Part shown: piece after piece, positions 1-6,659 of the stretch
Numbering within the stretch: the first letter of the stretch is position 1
Layout of the letters: the number at the start of each line of letters is the position of its first letter
Assembly (NCBI GenBank): GCA_947087145.1
Contig: CAMUBM010000005.1
Span: forward strand, 1-15,146
Length of the DNA: 15,146 bases
DNA from: an uncultured Mycoplasmatota bacterium
GTDB lineage: Bacteria > Bacillota_I > Bacilli_A > RF39 > UBA660
Direction: 5' to 3'
Translations under genes and position numbers: made by a program
Notes under the pieces: generated by a model
Database searches by the model: none
What the model saw: only the letters and a program-made list of their open reading frames with translations
What the model was told of the DNA's origin: nothing

Positions 1-17
1 CCCTTGAAAAATAGAAT

Positions 18-55
18 AGACAAGAAAGAAAAATTGGTTTTACTTGTCTTTTTTC
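18..55 (+). terminator. Rho-independent terminator of a gene upstream of the window
   Basis: AGACAAG (18-24) pairs with CTTGTCT (43-49) and is followed by an uninterrupted T run (49-54). The 18-base loop can close further through A-rich/T-rich inner pairs. It probably ends a plus-strand gene left of the window. The candidate promoter of the first gene overlaps its 3' half. Confidence 0.6.
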
Positions 56-67
56 TCGTGATATAAT
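39..67 (+). promoter_or_regulatory. Candidate sigma-A promoter of the redox operon
   Basis: A perfect -10 TATAAT lies at 62-67, with TTTACT (39-44, 4 of 6 consensus bases) at a 17-base spacing as a modest -35. Transcription would start near 74, giving a leader of about 20 bases before the GTG start at 95. The -35 sits inside the upstream terminator. Confidence 0.5.
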
Positions 68-94
68 AATTACAATAGAAAGAGGGGCTAAAAA

Positions 95-1651
95 GTGGAA
101 AATACATACGATTGTATCGTCATTGGTGCTGGAAATGCTGGGCTTATTGCTACACTTGAATTAGCAAAAAAAAATAAAAAAGTCTTACTATTAGAAAGCA
201 ATCTTATTCCAGGAGGATTTGGAGCAAGTTTTAAAAGAGGAAGATTTGAATTTGAAACCTCTTTAATACAAATAACGGATTATGGAAGAAAAGATAATCC
301 TGGAAAAATATATAAATTATTTGAGAAATTAGGTATAAGTGAAAAAATAGAAATGGAAACTATTCCAGAGGCCTACCACGTCTATGAAAGTGAAAGTAAA
401 GAAAACTACAAAATGCCTTTTGGTATCGACGAATATATGGAAAAAATGGAAGAATATGTTCCTGGAAGTTACGAGTCCATAAAAAATTTCTTTTCCCTTG
501 CGATTGAAGTAAAAGATGCGCTAGCCTATATAGAAGAAAGCAAAGGTGGCATAAACGAAGAAATATTAAACACCGAATACGAAAACTTTATGAAAGTATC
601 TTCTCATTCAGTTGACAAAGTGTTAGATGCATTAAAAATACCTAAAAAAGCCCAAGAGATACTAACCTCTTATTGGATATTTCTAGGAAGTCCTACCGAA
701 AATTTAAGTTTTGTTGAATTTGCAACCAGTTTGCATTCCTACATTTCCTTAGGAGGACAAATCCCTAAAAAAAGAAGCTACGAAATCAGTATCTTACTTG
801 CTGAAGAAATAGAGAAAAATGGTGGGTATATTAAGTACTTATCCACAGTGAAAGAAATCTTATTCAAAGACAAAAAAATTGCTGGAGTGCAACTTACAAA
901 TGGTGAAATATACAAAACCAACCACATTATTTCCTCTGTTTCTCCAACATTTGTTTATGGAAAATTAATTCCTAATCAAATGGTACCAAAAGAAGCCTTA
1001 AAACTAACCAATTCGCGTGTTTTAGGTGCACAAGGTTTTGCTATCTATTTAGGACTCAACCAAACAGCAGAAGATTTAGGACTCAATGATTACACCTACA
1101 TCATTCACCATTCTCTAAATAGTAACAAAGAATACCAATATCGAAGCAGTAGTAAAAATGATAGTAGTGTAGCAGTCGTTATCAACAATGCAAACCCTTT
1201 ATGTTCCCCAAAAGGAACTTGTATGATAAATTTTGTATCCACTTTTTTTGGAGATGCTTTTCTAAGAAACGTAACAGAAGAGAATTATTTTGACTTAAAA
1301 GACAAAATAGCCAAAGAAATCATAAACAATTTTGAAAATACTACTGGAATAAAAATAAAACCTTACATTGAAGAAATAGAAATCGCAACACCAGTAACAT
1401 TCGCAAGATACGGCGGACATCCCGAAGGAGTTATCTATGGTTACAAAAGAACAGGCCTAGACAATACCTTACCAAGAATGCTTGCTATGGGGAAGGAAAA
1501 CTTTATTCCAAATTTAAGATTTTGTGGAGGGTTTGATGTCTATGCGTCCAGTTATAGTTCTGCGTATCTATCTGGAGAATTAGCTGCCAAACTAACAAGA
1601 AGAGATATGGCAAGTGAAGAAAGAAGGGAGGAGAACACATGGCAAAACTAA
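95..1651 (+). CDS. FAD/NAD(P)-dependent oxidoreductase, phytoene desaturase / retinol saturase (CrtI-like) family
   Basis: This is a 518-residue flavoprotein with an N-terminal Rossmann dinucleotide-binding motif (G11-A-G-N-A-G16), an acidic residue closing beta-2 (LLLES) and the PGGFGASFKRGRFEFE segment typical of the CrtI/all-trans-retinol saturase group. The C-terminal FAD-contact segment is at about 472-505 (RFCGGFDVYASS). Family members remove or add hydrogens at isolated or conjugated C=C bonds; the substrate here cannot be read from the sequence, and no carotenoid genes are nearby. The start is GTG, preceded by AGAGGGG at 81-87. Its last 13 bases overlap the next gene, a [2Fe-2S] reductase, so the two are probably co-translated. 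I infer that the partner supplies electrons, which would favour a reductive (saturase) role. There is no signal peptide or clear membrane segment. The family call is firm; the reaction is unknown. Confidence 0.8.
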   Translation: MENTYDCIVIGAGNAGLIATLELAKKNKKVLLLESNLIPGGFGASFKRGRFEFETSLIQITDYGRKDNPGKIYKLFEKLGISEKIEMETIPEAYHVYESESKENYKMPFGIDEYMEKMEEYVPGSYESIKNFFSLAIEVKDALAYIEESKGGINEEILNTEYENFMKVSSHSVDKVLDALKIPKKAQEILTSYWIFLGSPTENLSFVEFATSLHSYISLGGQIPKKRSYEISILLAEEIEKNGGYIKYLSTVKEILFKDKKIAGVQLTNGEIYKTNHIISSVSPTFVYGKLIPNQMVPKEALKLTNSRVLGAQGFAIYLGLNQTAEDLGLNDYTYIIHHSLNSNKEYQYRSSSKNDSSVAVVINNANPLCSPKGTCMINFVSTFFGDAFLRNVTEENYFDLKDKIAKEIINNFENTTGIKIKPYIEEIEIATPVTFARYGGHPEGVIYGYKRTGLDNTLPRMLAMGKENFIPNLRFCGGFDVYASSYSSAYLSGELAAKLTRRDMASEERREENTWQN

Positions 1652-2805
1652 ACCTAAATGGCTTAGGGAAAAAAGACATCGAAAAGTTTTATGAACTACC
1701 AAAAGAACGAGAGAAAATTATTCGAGACACTTCTGCAAGTGAAATAAAAACTAACTTTTCTATCAATAAACTGGCAAAAAATTTACATCCAAAAGTTCAA
1801 TATGTAAAGGTAGCGAAAATAATCGAAGAAAATGAAGAAACCAAAACATTTGTCTTAACTCCTGATTTAGAAACCAGTACCAAACAACTTGCTAGGTTTA
1901 AACCAGGACAATACATCAGTATAGAAGTTCCTATTGGAGAGGCTGTTTATAGACGGCCCTATACTTTAAGTACCAGTCCTAAAAAAGTAGAAGACAATAT
2001 CTATACCATTACCATAAGAAGAGTTCCCTATGGAAAAGTTTCCAACTATTTTCTAGACCATGTAGAAATAGGAGACACTTTCAAAATAAGTGCTCCAACA
2101 GGAGAGTTTTATTATAGCCCCATTCGAGATGCTAGACACATTATTGGAATTGCTGGAGGAAGTGGAATTACCCCCTTTATGGCAATGGCAGAAGCAATCA
2201 ATGATGGAACACTAGACTGTAAATTGACAATTCTTTACGGTGTCAAATCGAAAAGTGATATTATATATAGAGAAAGATTAGAAGAAATTACTTCCAAAAC
2301 AGATAAAGTAAAATTAGCCTATGTCATGGTCGTCGACGACGATACCGAATTTGCATCCAGTTTCATTGATAGAGAACTTTTAGACAAATACATTGAAGAA
2401 GAAAATTCTTTCTTTGTCTGTGGTCCAGTAAGTATTTATGAAAGAATGAATGAAGTATTAAAAGAATACAATCTTCCTATAAAATACATTCGTCATGATG
2501 CATTCATGAGTGAAATGGAAATCTATAAAGAAGAAGAGTACAATGTAAAAATAGTAACCCATAACGAAGAAATAAATATAAAATGTAATGGAAAAGAAAC
2601 TTTACTAGCTGCCATGGAAAAAAATGGAGTCATTGCTCCCAGTAGATGCCATGTTGGAACTTGTGGATTTTGTAGAAGCAAGTTAATCAGCGGTAAAGTA
2701 AAAACATTCAATGATACATTAAGAATAGCAGATAGAGAATACAATTATATTCATCCCTGTTCATCTTATCCCGAAAGCGATGTCGTTTTAAAATTACCCA
2801 AATAA
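1639..2805 (+). CDS. FNR-type NAD(P)H:acceptor reductase with C-terminal [2Fe-2S] ferredoxin domain
   Basis: This is a 388-residue electron-transfer flavoprotein. After an N-terminal extension of about 55 residues with no recognised domain comes an FNR-like FAD barrel (R105-R-P-Y-T-L-S111, the RxYS-type FAD motif). An NAD(P)-binding domain follows (G170-I-A-G-G-S-G-I-T-P179 and F259-V-C-G-P263). The C-terminal plant-type ferredoxin domain has all four cluster ligands: C337, C342 and C345 (CX4CX2C) and C374. It should pass electrons from NAD(P)H through FAD to [2Fe-2S] and on to a partner. That partner is most simply the flavoprotein encoded just upstream, which it overlaps by 13 bases. The ATG has a strong site GGGAGGAG at 1626-1633. 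Domain order resembles the reductase components of multi-component oxygenases, but no oxygenase is present here. The physiological acceptor is inferred, not seen. Confidence 0.85.
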   Translation: MAKLNLNGLGKKDIEKFYELPKEREKIIRDTSASEIKTNFSINKLAKNLHPKVQYVKVAKIIEENEETKTFVLTPDLETSTKQLARFKPGQYISIEVPIGEAVYRRPYTLSTSPKKVEDNIYTITIRRVPYGKVSNYFLDHVEIGDTFKISAPTGEFYYSPIRDARHIIGIAGGSGITPFMAMAEAINDGTLDCKLTILYGVKSKSDIIYRERLEEITSKTDKVKLAYVMVVDDDTEFASSFIDRELLDKYIEEENSFFVCGPVSIYERMNEVLKEYNLPIKYIRHDAFMSEMEIYKEEEYNVKIVTHNEEINIKCNGKETLLAAMEKNGVIAPSRCHVGTCGFCRSKLISGKVKTFNDTLRIADREYNYIHPCSSYPESDVVLKLPK

Positions 2806-2836
2806 AAAATCACACTTTAGAGCAATGTGATTTTTT
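2804..2836. terminator. Bidirectional Rho-independent terminator between convergent genes
   Basis: A perfect 11-base inverted repeat, AAAAAATCACA (2804-2814) and TGTGATTTTTT (2826-2836), has an 11-base loop. It gives a U-tract on both strands, so it can end both the redox operon (plus) and rpsD (minus), whose stop codon is three bases away. Confidence 0.85.
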
Positions 2837-2839
2837 CTA

Positions 2840-3442
2840 TTATCTGTTGTAAAATTCAACAATAAGACTTTCATCAATTTCTTGATTTAATTCGCTTCTA
2901 TCAGGAAGTCTTACATAAGTTCCAGATAATTTCTTATCATCAAAACTTACATAAGCAGGACGATTAAGTGTTGCTTCCACAGCCTCACGAATGGCTTTAT
3001 GGTCTTGTGAATTTTCTTTTACTGCTATTATATCGCCAGGTTTTACTTGGAAAGATGGAATATCCACTTTTTTACCATTCACGGTAATATGTCCATGGTT
3101 AACCACTTGTCTTGCAGCACGTCTAGTTTTTGCCATACCCATACGATAAACCAAATTATCCAAACGACTTTCTAACAATTTAAGTAAGTTTTCACCAGCA
3201 ACACCTTGCATACGGCTTGCACGTTCAAATACTTTTCTAAATTGTTTTTCTGTTAAACCATAAAGTAAACGTACCTTTTGTTTTTCTTGTAACTGGACAC
3301 CATATTCACTAATCTTTTTCTTGCGATCAGTGCCATGCATACCAGGTGCATAAGGTCGACGTGCAAGTTCTTTCCCATTCTCTAAAAGAGAAAAGTTAAG
3401 TCTTCTTGCTTTTTTATAAGCAGGTCCTGTATATCTTGCCAT
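2840..3442 (-). CDS. rpsD: 30S ribosomal protein S4
   Basis: This is 200 residues, the usual bacterial length. It starts MARYTGPAYKKARRLN and contains the conserved RRPYAPGMHG segment, the S4 RNA-binding fold at about 92-150 (LLESRLDNLVYRMGMAKTRR, then HGHITVNGKKVDIPS) and a typical C-terminus ending in EFYNR. S4 is a primary 16S rRNA binder that nucleates 30S assembly. The N-terminal zinc-finger cysteines of C+ S4 proteins are absent, so this is the zinc-independent form. The ATG is preceded by AAAGGAG with 8-base spacing. It is monocistronic, between a bidirectional terminator and its own strong promoter at 3601-3628. In Bacillus rpsD is also a single gene repressed by its own product through the mRNA leader; the leader here can form a pseudoknot. 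Confidence 0.97.
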   Translation of the reverse strand: MARYTGPAYKKARRLNFSLLENGKELARRPYAPGMHGTDRKKKISEYGVQLQEKQKVRLLYGLTEKQFRKVFERASRMQGVAGENLLKLLESRLDNLVYRMGMAKTRRAARQVVNHGHITVNGKKVDIPSFQVKPGDIIAVKENSQDHKAIREAVEATLNRPAYVSFDDKKLSGTYVRLPDRSELNQEIDESLIVEFYNR

Positions 3443-3500
3443 TTTTCTTTCTCCTTTCTTTTTATTTGCTATAAGTTATGAAAAATATTGTAATTAGGGA

Positions 3501-3583
3501 GTTTAGATAAATCATTTCACTAAGGCAGACTTTGCTACTTTGAAAATTATTCTAAACACGTTAACTCTTTATTTTTCGCTGCC
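3501..3583 (-). ncRNA. Candidate S4-responsive pseudoknot in the rpsD leader
   Basis: Read on the minus strand, the rpsD leader has two interleaved helices. GGCAG (3583-3579) can pair with CTGCC (3528-3524), and GTTTAGA (3557-3551) with TCTAAAC (3507-3501). The order A-B-A'-B' defines a pseudoknot between the promoter and the start codon. S4 autoregulation through structured leaders is established in Bacillus and Escherichia. That this element is the S4 target is inference: the helices are short and I have no alignment. Confidence 0.5.
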
Positions 3584-3600
3584 AACTCATTGCATTACTA

Positions 3601-3628
3601 ATTATACACTATATTTTTATTATGTCAA
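3601..3628 (-). promoter_or_regulatory. Sigma-A promoter of rpsD
   Basis: On the minus strand there is a perfect -35 TTGACA (3628-3623), a 16-base spacer and a perfect -10 TATAAT (3606-3601). The predicted start is near 3594, giving a leader of about 150 bases before the ATG at 3442. This is long compared with other genes in the window, as expected for a leader carrying a regulatory element. Confidence 0.85.
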
Positions 3629-3721
3629 ACGGGGAAATATACCATTTCATAAAAAAAAGAATAGATTTTCTAAAGATTATAAGATATGCTTAAAAAGCAC
3701 GTTCAAGAAAGGAGAGATAAA

Positions 3722-4210
3722 ATGCAAAACTTACAAGCAAAGATTTATGAATTTTTAAAGCATAACGAAATGGTTTGTTACTATGATTATGTAAAAAGAG
3801 GGAATGGAATTGATCCTAGAAAAAGAGAAGATAATTTGAATAATTTAGTTCTTTATCTAATAAAAGGATATAACTATATTTATTTAACTTCACTTCCTAT
3901 GCCAGAAGAATATAAAACAAGCTTTGACTTTATGGATACTGTTTTTAAAAAAGACATTTCGTTAGAAGACAAGATAGAAGAAATAAAGAACGTATTATTT
4001 AGAAAAGAAAAAAGCAAGTACCAAGAGACTTTAAAAGTGATAGAATTTATTCAATGTTTCTTACAAGAAGTACTTAAAGATTCTTATTTACCAAGAGTAA
4101 TCGATTTAGTAATTCAACAGGAAGAACAGATGCAAGAAATAAAATTTATGTTAGAATACCTAGAACCAACGGAAACCAGCGGAGAAACAAGAAAAAGAAA
4201 AATAAGTTAA
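3722..4210 (+). CDS. Hypothetical protein, 162 residues, helical and unrecognised
   Basis: I do not recognise this protein. The start chosen is the ATG at 3722, with AAAGGAG (3708-3714) seven bases ahead; an in-frame ATG at 3686 has no such site. The sequence looks mainly alpha-helical and soluble, rich in Lys, Glu, Ile and Leu, with an aromatic N-terminal part (MVCYYDYVKRGNGIDPRKR) and a charged C-terminal tail (TSGETRKRKIS). There is no signal peptide, membrane span or obvious catalytic motif. It lies between the divergent rpsD promoter and the cca-dnaD-nth operon, 43 bases from cca with no terminator between, so it may be partly co-transcribed with cca. Good Shine-Dalgarno placement and sustained coding character support a real gene; the function is unknown. 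Confidence 0.7.
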   Translation: MQNLQAKIYEFLKHNEMVCYYDYVKRGNGIDPRKREDNLNNLVLYLIKGYNYIYLTSLPMPEEYKTSFDFMDTVFKKDISLEDKIEEIKNVLFRKEKSKYQETLKVIEFIQCFLQEVLKDSYLPRVIDLVIQQEEQMQEIKFMLEYLEPTETSGETRKRKIS

Positions 4211-4238
4211 TTACAAGAGGAAGAAAAAATGCTACAAT
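4210..4238 (+). promoter_or_regulatory. Candidate extended -10 promoter of cca-dnaD-nth
   Basis: An extended -10, TG-C-TACAAT, ends at 4238, with ATTACA (4210-4215, 4 of 6) 17 bases upstream. The predicted start at about 4245 is directly at GGTGAGG, leaving a leader of only about nine bases before the ATG at 4254. A six-codon open frame (4229-4249) overlaps the -10 and is probably incidental. Confidence 0.45.
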
Positions 4239-4253
4239 ACTATTGGTGAGGCA

Positions 4254-5342
4254 ATGAACAAAACGGCACAAGAAATACTAACGATTTTAGAAGCCAATGG
4301 CTATGAAGCATACATCGTGGGAGGATATGTCCGCGATTTTTTACTTGGAAGTACAAGCACCGACATTGACATTTGTACAAATGCAACAATGAAAGAAGTT
4401 TTAAAATGGATTTCAGGAGAAGTAAACGAATACCATTCCTTAAATTTAAAAAGAAACGAATTAAATATTGACATTACTACCTTCCGAATGGATGGACCAT
4501 ATCAAAATAGAAGACCCATGGAAATATCCTACACCAAAGAATTAAAAGAAGATGTAAAACGTCGTGATTTTACAATTAATACCATTTGTATGAACAAAGA
4601 AGGAAATATTATAGATCTATTAAATGGAAGAGAAGACCTACAAAATAAATGTATTCGAGTGGTAGGAGAGATAAACAAAAAAATAAAAGAAGATCCATTA
4701 CGAATTCTAAGAGCTATTCGTTTTGCTACCACATTAGATTTTGTTATAGAACCCAATTTAAAAGAAGAAATCAAAAAACAAAATCATTTAGTCTCTACAT
4801 TAAGTACCTATCGTATAAAAGAAGAGATAGCTAAAATACTAACTTCCCCTAACTATAAAAAAGGATTAAAATTACTAAAAGAACTAAATCTCTGTGAACC
4901 CTTGGGACTTGCTTTCACGAGTATAGTTTACACAAAAGATATTTGTGGTATGTGGGCCCAAATGACTTTAACAAAAAATTTTCCATTTACAAAAAGTGAA
5001 AAAGAGAATATAGTAAAACTAAGAGAAATAAAAGAGTTAGGAAGTATTAATAGAGAAGTAATTTATACTTATGGTTTGTATTTGTCTTTAGTAGCTGCGG
5101 AAATACTAGGAATAGAGAGTGACTCCATCTATAAGATAGAAAAAGAAATGCCTGTCAAAGAAAAAAAAGAGTTAGACATATCTTTTCAAGAAATAGTAGA
5201 TACACTAAAAATCAAGCCTTCTAAACAAGCAGGTGAGATAGAAAAAGAACTAATAAAAGAAGTTCTTTATGGAAGAATTTTGAATGACAAGAAAGACTTA
5301 ACAAACTATTTAATAAACAACAAGACGAGGTGGTTCCATTGA
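4254..5342 (+). CDS. cca: CCA-adding tRNA nucleotidyltransferase
   Basis: This 362-residue class II tRNA nucleotidyltransferase builds or repairs the 3' CCA end of tRNA. The N-terminal polymerase-beta-like head has G23-G-Y-V-R27-D28 and the metal-binding D37-I-D39. The neck region has the nucleotide-selecting R103-R-D105-F-T-I-N and then EDPLRILRAIRFA, which binds tRNA and positions ATP/CTP. The C-terminal body and tail end in a helical segment (SKQAGEIEKELIKEVL) typical of the family. The protein is slightly shorter than many Firmicutes homologues (about 390-400) but no domain is missing. GAGG lies only two bases before the ATG, an unusually tight Shine-Dalgarno spacing. Its TGA stop overlaps the TTG start of dnaD (TTGA at 5339-5342), a translational coupling arrangement. 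Whether it makes full CCA or only A cannot be settled from motifs alone. Confidence 0.93.
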   Translation: MNKTAQEILTILEANGYEAYIVGGYVRDFLLGSTSTDIDICTNATMKEVLKWISGEVNEYHSLNLKRNELNIDITTFRMDGPYQNRRPMEISYTKELKEDVKRRDFTINTICMNKEGNIIDLLNGREDLQNKCIRVVGEINKKIKEDPLRILRAIRFATTLDFVIEPNLKEEIKKQNHLVSTLSTYRIKEEIAKILTSPNYKKGLKLLKELNLCEPLGLAFTSIVYTKDICGMWAQMTLTKNFPFTKSEKENIVKLREIKELGSINREVIYTYGLYLSLVAAEILGIESDSIYKIEKEMPVKEKKELDISFQEIVDTLKIKPSKQAGEIEKELIKEVLYGRILNDKKDLTNYLINNKTRWFH

Positions 5343-5974
5343 ATATAGCGTTATTAAAAGAAAATACAATTTGTTTTCCCAGTTTTTTGATTCCCATAGT
5401 CAAAAAGTTTTCTCTAAATTTAGAAGATTTTCTTCTTTTGGCTTACTTTTGGAATTTTAAAGAAGCAACCTTTGATGTCTCTTTAATTGAAAAAGAAATC
5501 AAATTATCAGAAAGTGAAATCTTAACGTCCTTTAACACATTGATAAGTAAAAAAGTAATCATCTTAGATACTAAAAAAGATGGTAATGGAAAAATAGTAG
5601 AATACATCAACTTAGATTATTTATGCCAAGAAATTTTAACAAATTACCAACAAGAAGAAAAACAAAAAGAAGAAAAAGACATATTCACCATATTTGAGAC
5701 TGAATTTGGTCGTCCATTTTCTTCTATGGAATATGAAATTATCAAAAATTGGCTAGACAAAGGAATAAAAGAAGAACTCGTTTTAGGAGCCTTAAAAGAA
5801 GCGGTTTATAACAATGCTATGAGTTTAAGATACATTGATACCATTTTAAATAGTTGGAGCAAAAAAGGCTACAAAACAATGAAGGAGGTTCGTAATCATA
5901 ACTTTGGGAGAAAAGAAAAAGAAACTCCACAAGAATTGTTTGATTACAATTGGTTAGATGATAACGAAGGATAA
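5339..5974 (+). CDS. dnaD: DnaD family replication initiation / primosome protein
   Basis: This is a 211-residue DnaD. An N-terminal winged-helix oligomerisation domain (about 1-105) leads into a charged linker (QQEEKQKEEKD) and a C-terminal DnaD/DnaB_2 domain (FETEFGRPFSSMEYEIIKNW). It ends with the conserved Y-I-D-T-I-L-N-S-W, the YxxxIxxxW DNA-binding motif. DnaD works with DnaA, DnaB and DnaI to load the replicative helicase at oriC and at restart sites. I place the start at TTG 5339: GAGGTGG (5327-5333) precedes it by five bases and it overlaps the cca stop. An in-frame GTG at 5330 lies inside that site. The gene overlaps nth by 17 bases, matching the dnaD-nth pair of Bacillus, here led by cca. 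Confidence 0.88.
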   Translation: MNIALLKENTICFPSFLIPIVKKFSLNLEDFLLLAYFWNFKEATFDVSLIEKEIKLSESEILTSFNTLISKKVIILDTKKDGNGKIVEYINLDYLCQEILTNYQQEEKQKEEKDIFTIFETEFGRPFSSMEYEIIKNWLDKGIKEELVLGALKEAVYNNAMSLRYIDTILNSWSKKGYKTMKEVRNHNFGRKEKETPQELFDYNWLDDNEG

Positions 5975-6587
5975 AGTAATAGAGTACTTGGACGAATTAT
6001 TTCCAGATGCCAGATGTGAACTGCATTACAACAAAGATTATGAACTATTAATTGCCACTGTTTTAAGTGCTCAATGTACAGACAAAAGAGTGAACCAAGT
6101 AACAAGTGAATTGTTTTCAAAATACGATATTGCGTCTCTATCTAACGCCAGTTTAAAAGACATAGAAAAGATAATACGACCTGTTGGAACATTTACGAGA
6201 AAAGCCATGTACATAAAAACGATTGCTGAAGAACTTGTTAAAAAACAAAACGGAGTCGTACCAAATGATAGAGAATTTTTAGAAAGTTTACCGGGAGTAG
6301 GAAGAAAAACTTGCAATGTCGTCCTATCTAATATTTACAATGTACCAGCTATTGCTGTAGATACCCATGTAGAAAGAGTATCTAAACGTCTTGATTTAGC
6401 CCGTAAAAACGATACAGTAAGTGTAGTAGAAAAAAAGTTAATGAAAAAATTTCCCCAAGACAAATGGAGTAGACTGCACCACCAAATGGTTTTGTTTGGT
6501 AGATACAAATGCAAAAGTATTGCTCCAAATTGTACAGATTGCAAATTTCAAGAATATTGTAAATATTTTAAAGCCAAAAGAAAATAG
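5958..6587 (+). CDS. nth: Endonuclease III (DNA glycosylase / AP lyase)
   Basis: This 209-residue base-excision-repair enzyme removes oxidised pyrimidines and nicks the abasic site. The helix-hairpin-helix L-P-G-V-G-R-K117 supplies the catalytic lysine, and V-D135-T-H-V the catalytic aspartate. The [4Fe-4S] loop is intact: C185-X6-C192-X2-C195-X5-C201. The N-terminal part matches family conservation (LLIATVLSAQCTDKRVNQVT). The ATG at 5958 lies within the end of dnaD, overlapping it by 17 bases, with no strong separate Shine-Dalgarno site, so it probably relies on coupling. It is the last gene of cca-dnaD-nth and is followed at once by a terminator whose stem begins in the stop codon. Confidence 0.96.
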   Translation: MITKDKVIEYLDELFPDARCELHYNKDYELLIATVLSAQCTDKRVNQVTSELFSKYDIASLSNASLKDIEKIIRPVGTFTRKAMYIKTIAEELVKKQNGVVPNDREFLESLPGVGRKTCNVVLSNIYNVPAIAVDTHVERVSKRLDLARKNDTVSVVEKKLMKKFPQDKWSRLHHQMVLFGRYKCKSIAPNCTDCKFQEYCKYFKAKRK

Positions 6588-6614
6588 TTAGACAAATACG
6601 TTTAACTTTTTTTT
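6587..6614 (+). terminator. Rho-independent terminator after nth
   Basis: GTTAGAC (6587-6593) and GTTTAAC (6600-6606), with one G-U pair, enclose a six-base loop, followed by eight T residues (6607-6614). The stem begins at the last base of the nth TAG stop. It closes the cca-dnaD-nth operon. Confidence 0.8.
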
Positions 6615-6618
6615 ATAA

Positions 6619-6654
6619 CAAAAAACTTATCCTCAAAGAAGAATAAGTCTTTTC
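6619..6654 (-). terminator. Rho-independent terminator after ponA
   Basis: On the minus strand ACTTAT (6648-6643) pairs with ATAAGT (6630-6625) and is followed by a T run (6625-6621). Outer A-T pairs extend the stem past one bulged G. It ends the recU-ponA transcript just beyond the ponA stop and lies back to back with the nth terminator. Confidence 0.7.
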
Positions 6655-6659
6655 ATTAA

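Noticed and set aside
3540..3758. Plus-strand open frame of 72 codons
   Set aside because: It runs over the rpsD promoter and leader and into the next gene in another frame, with no ribosome-binding site.
4229..4249. Six-codon ORF before cca as a regulatory leader peptide
   Set aside because: It overlaps the predicted -10 element, so it would not be transcribed from that promoter, and it has no run of regulatory codons.
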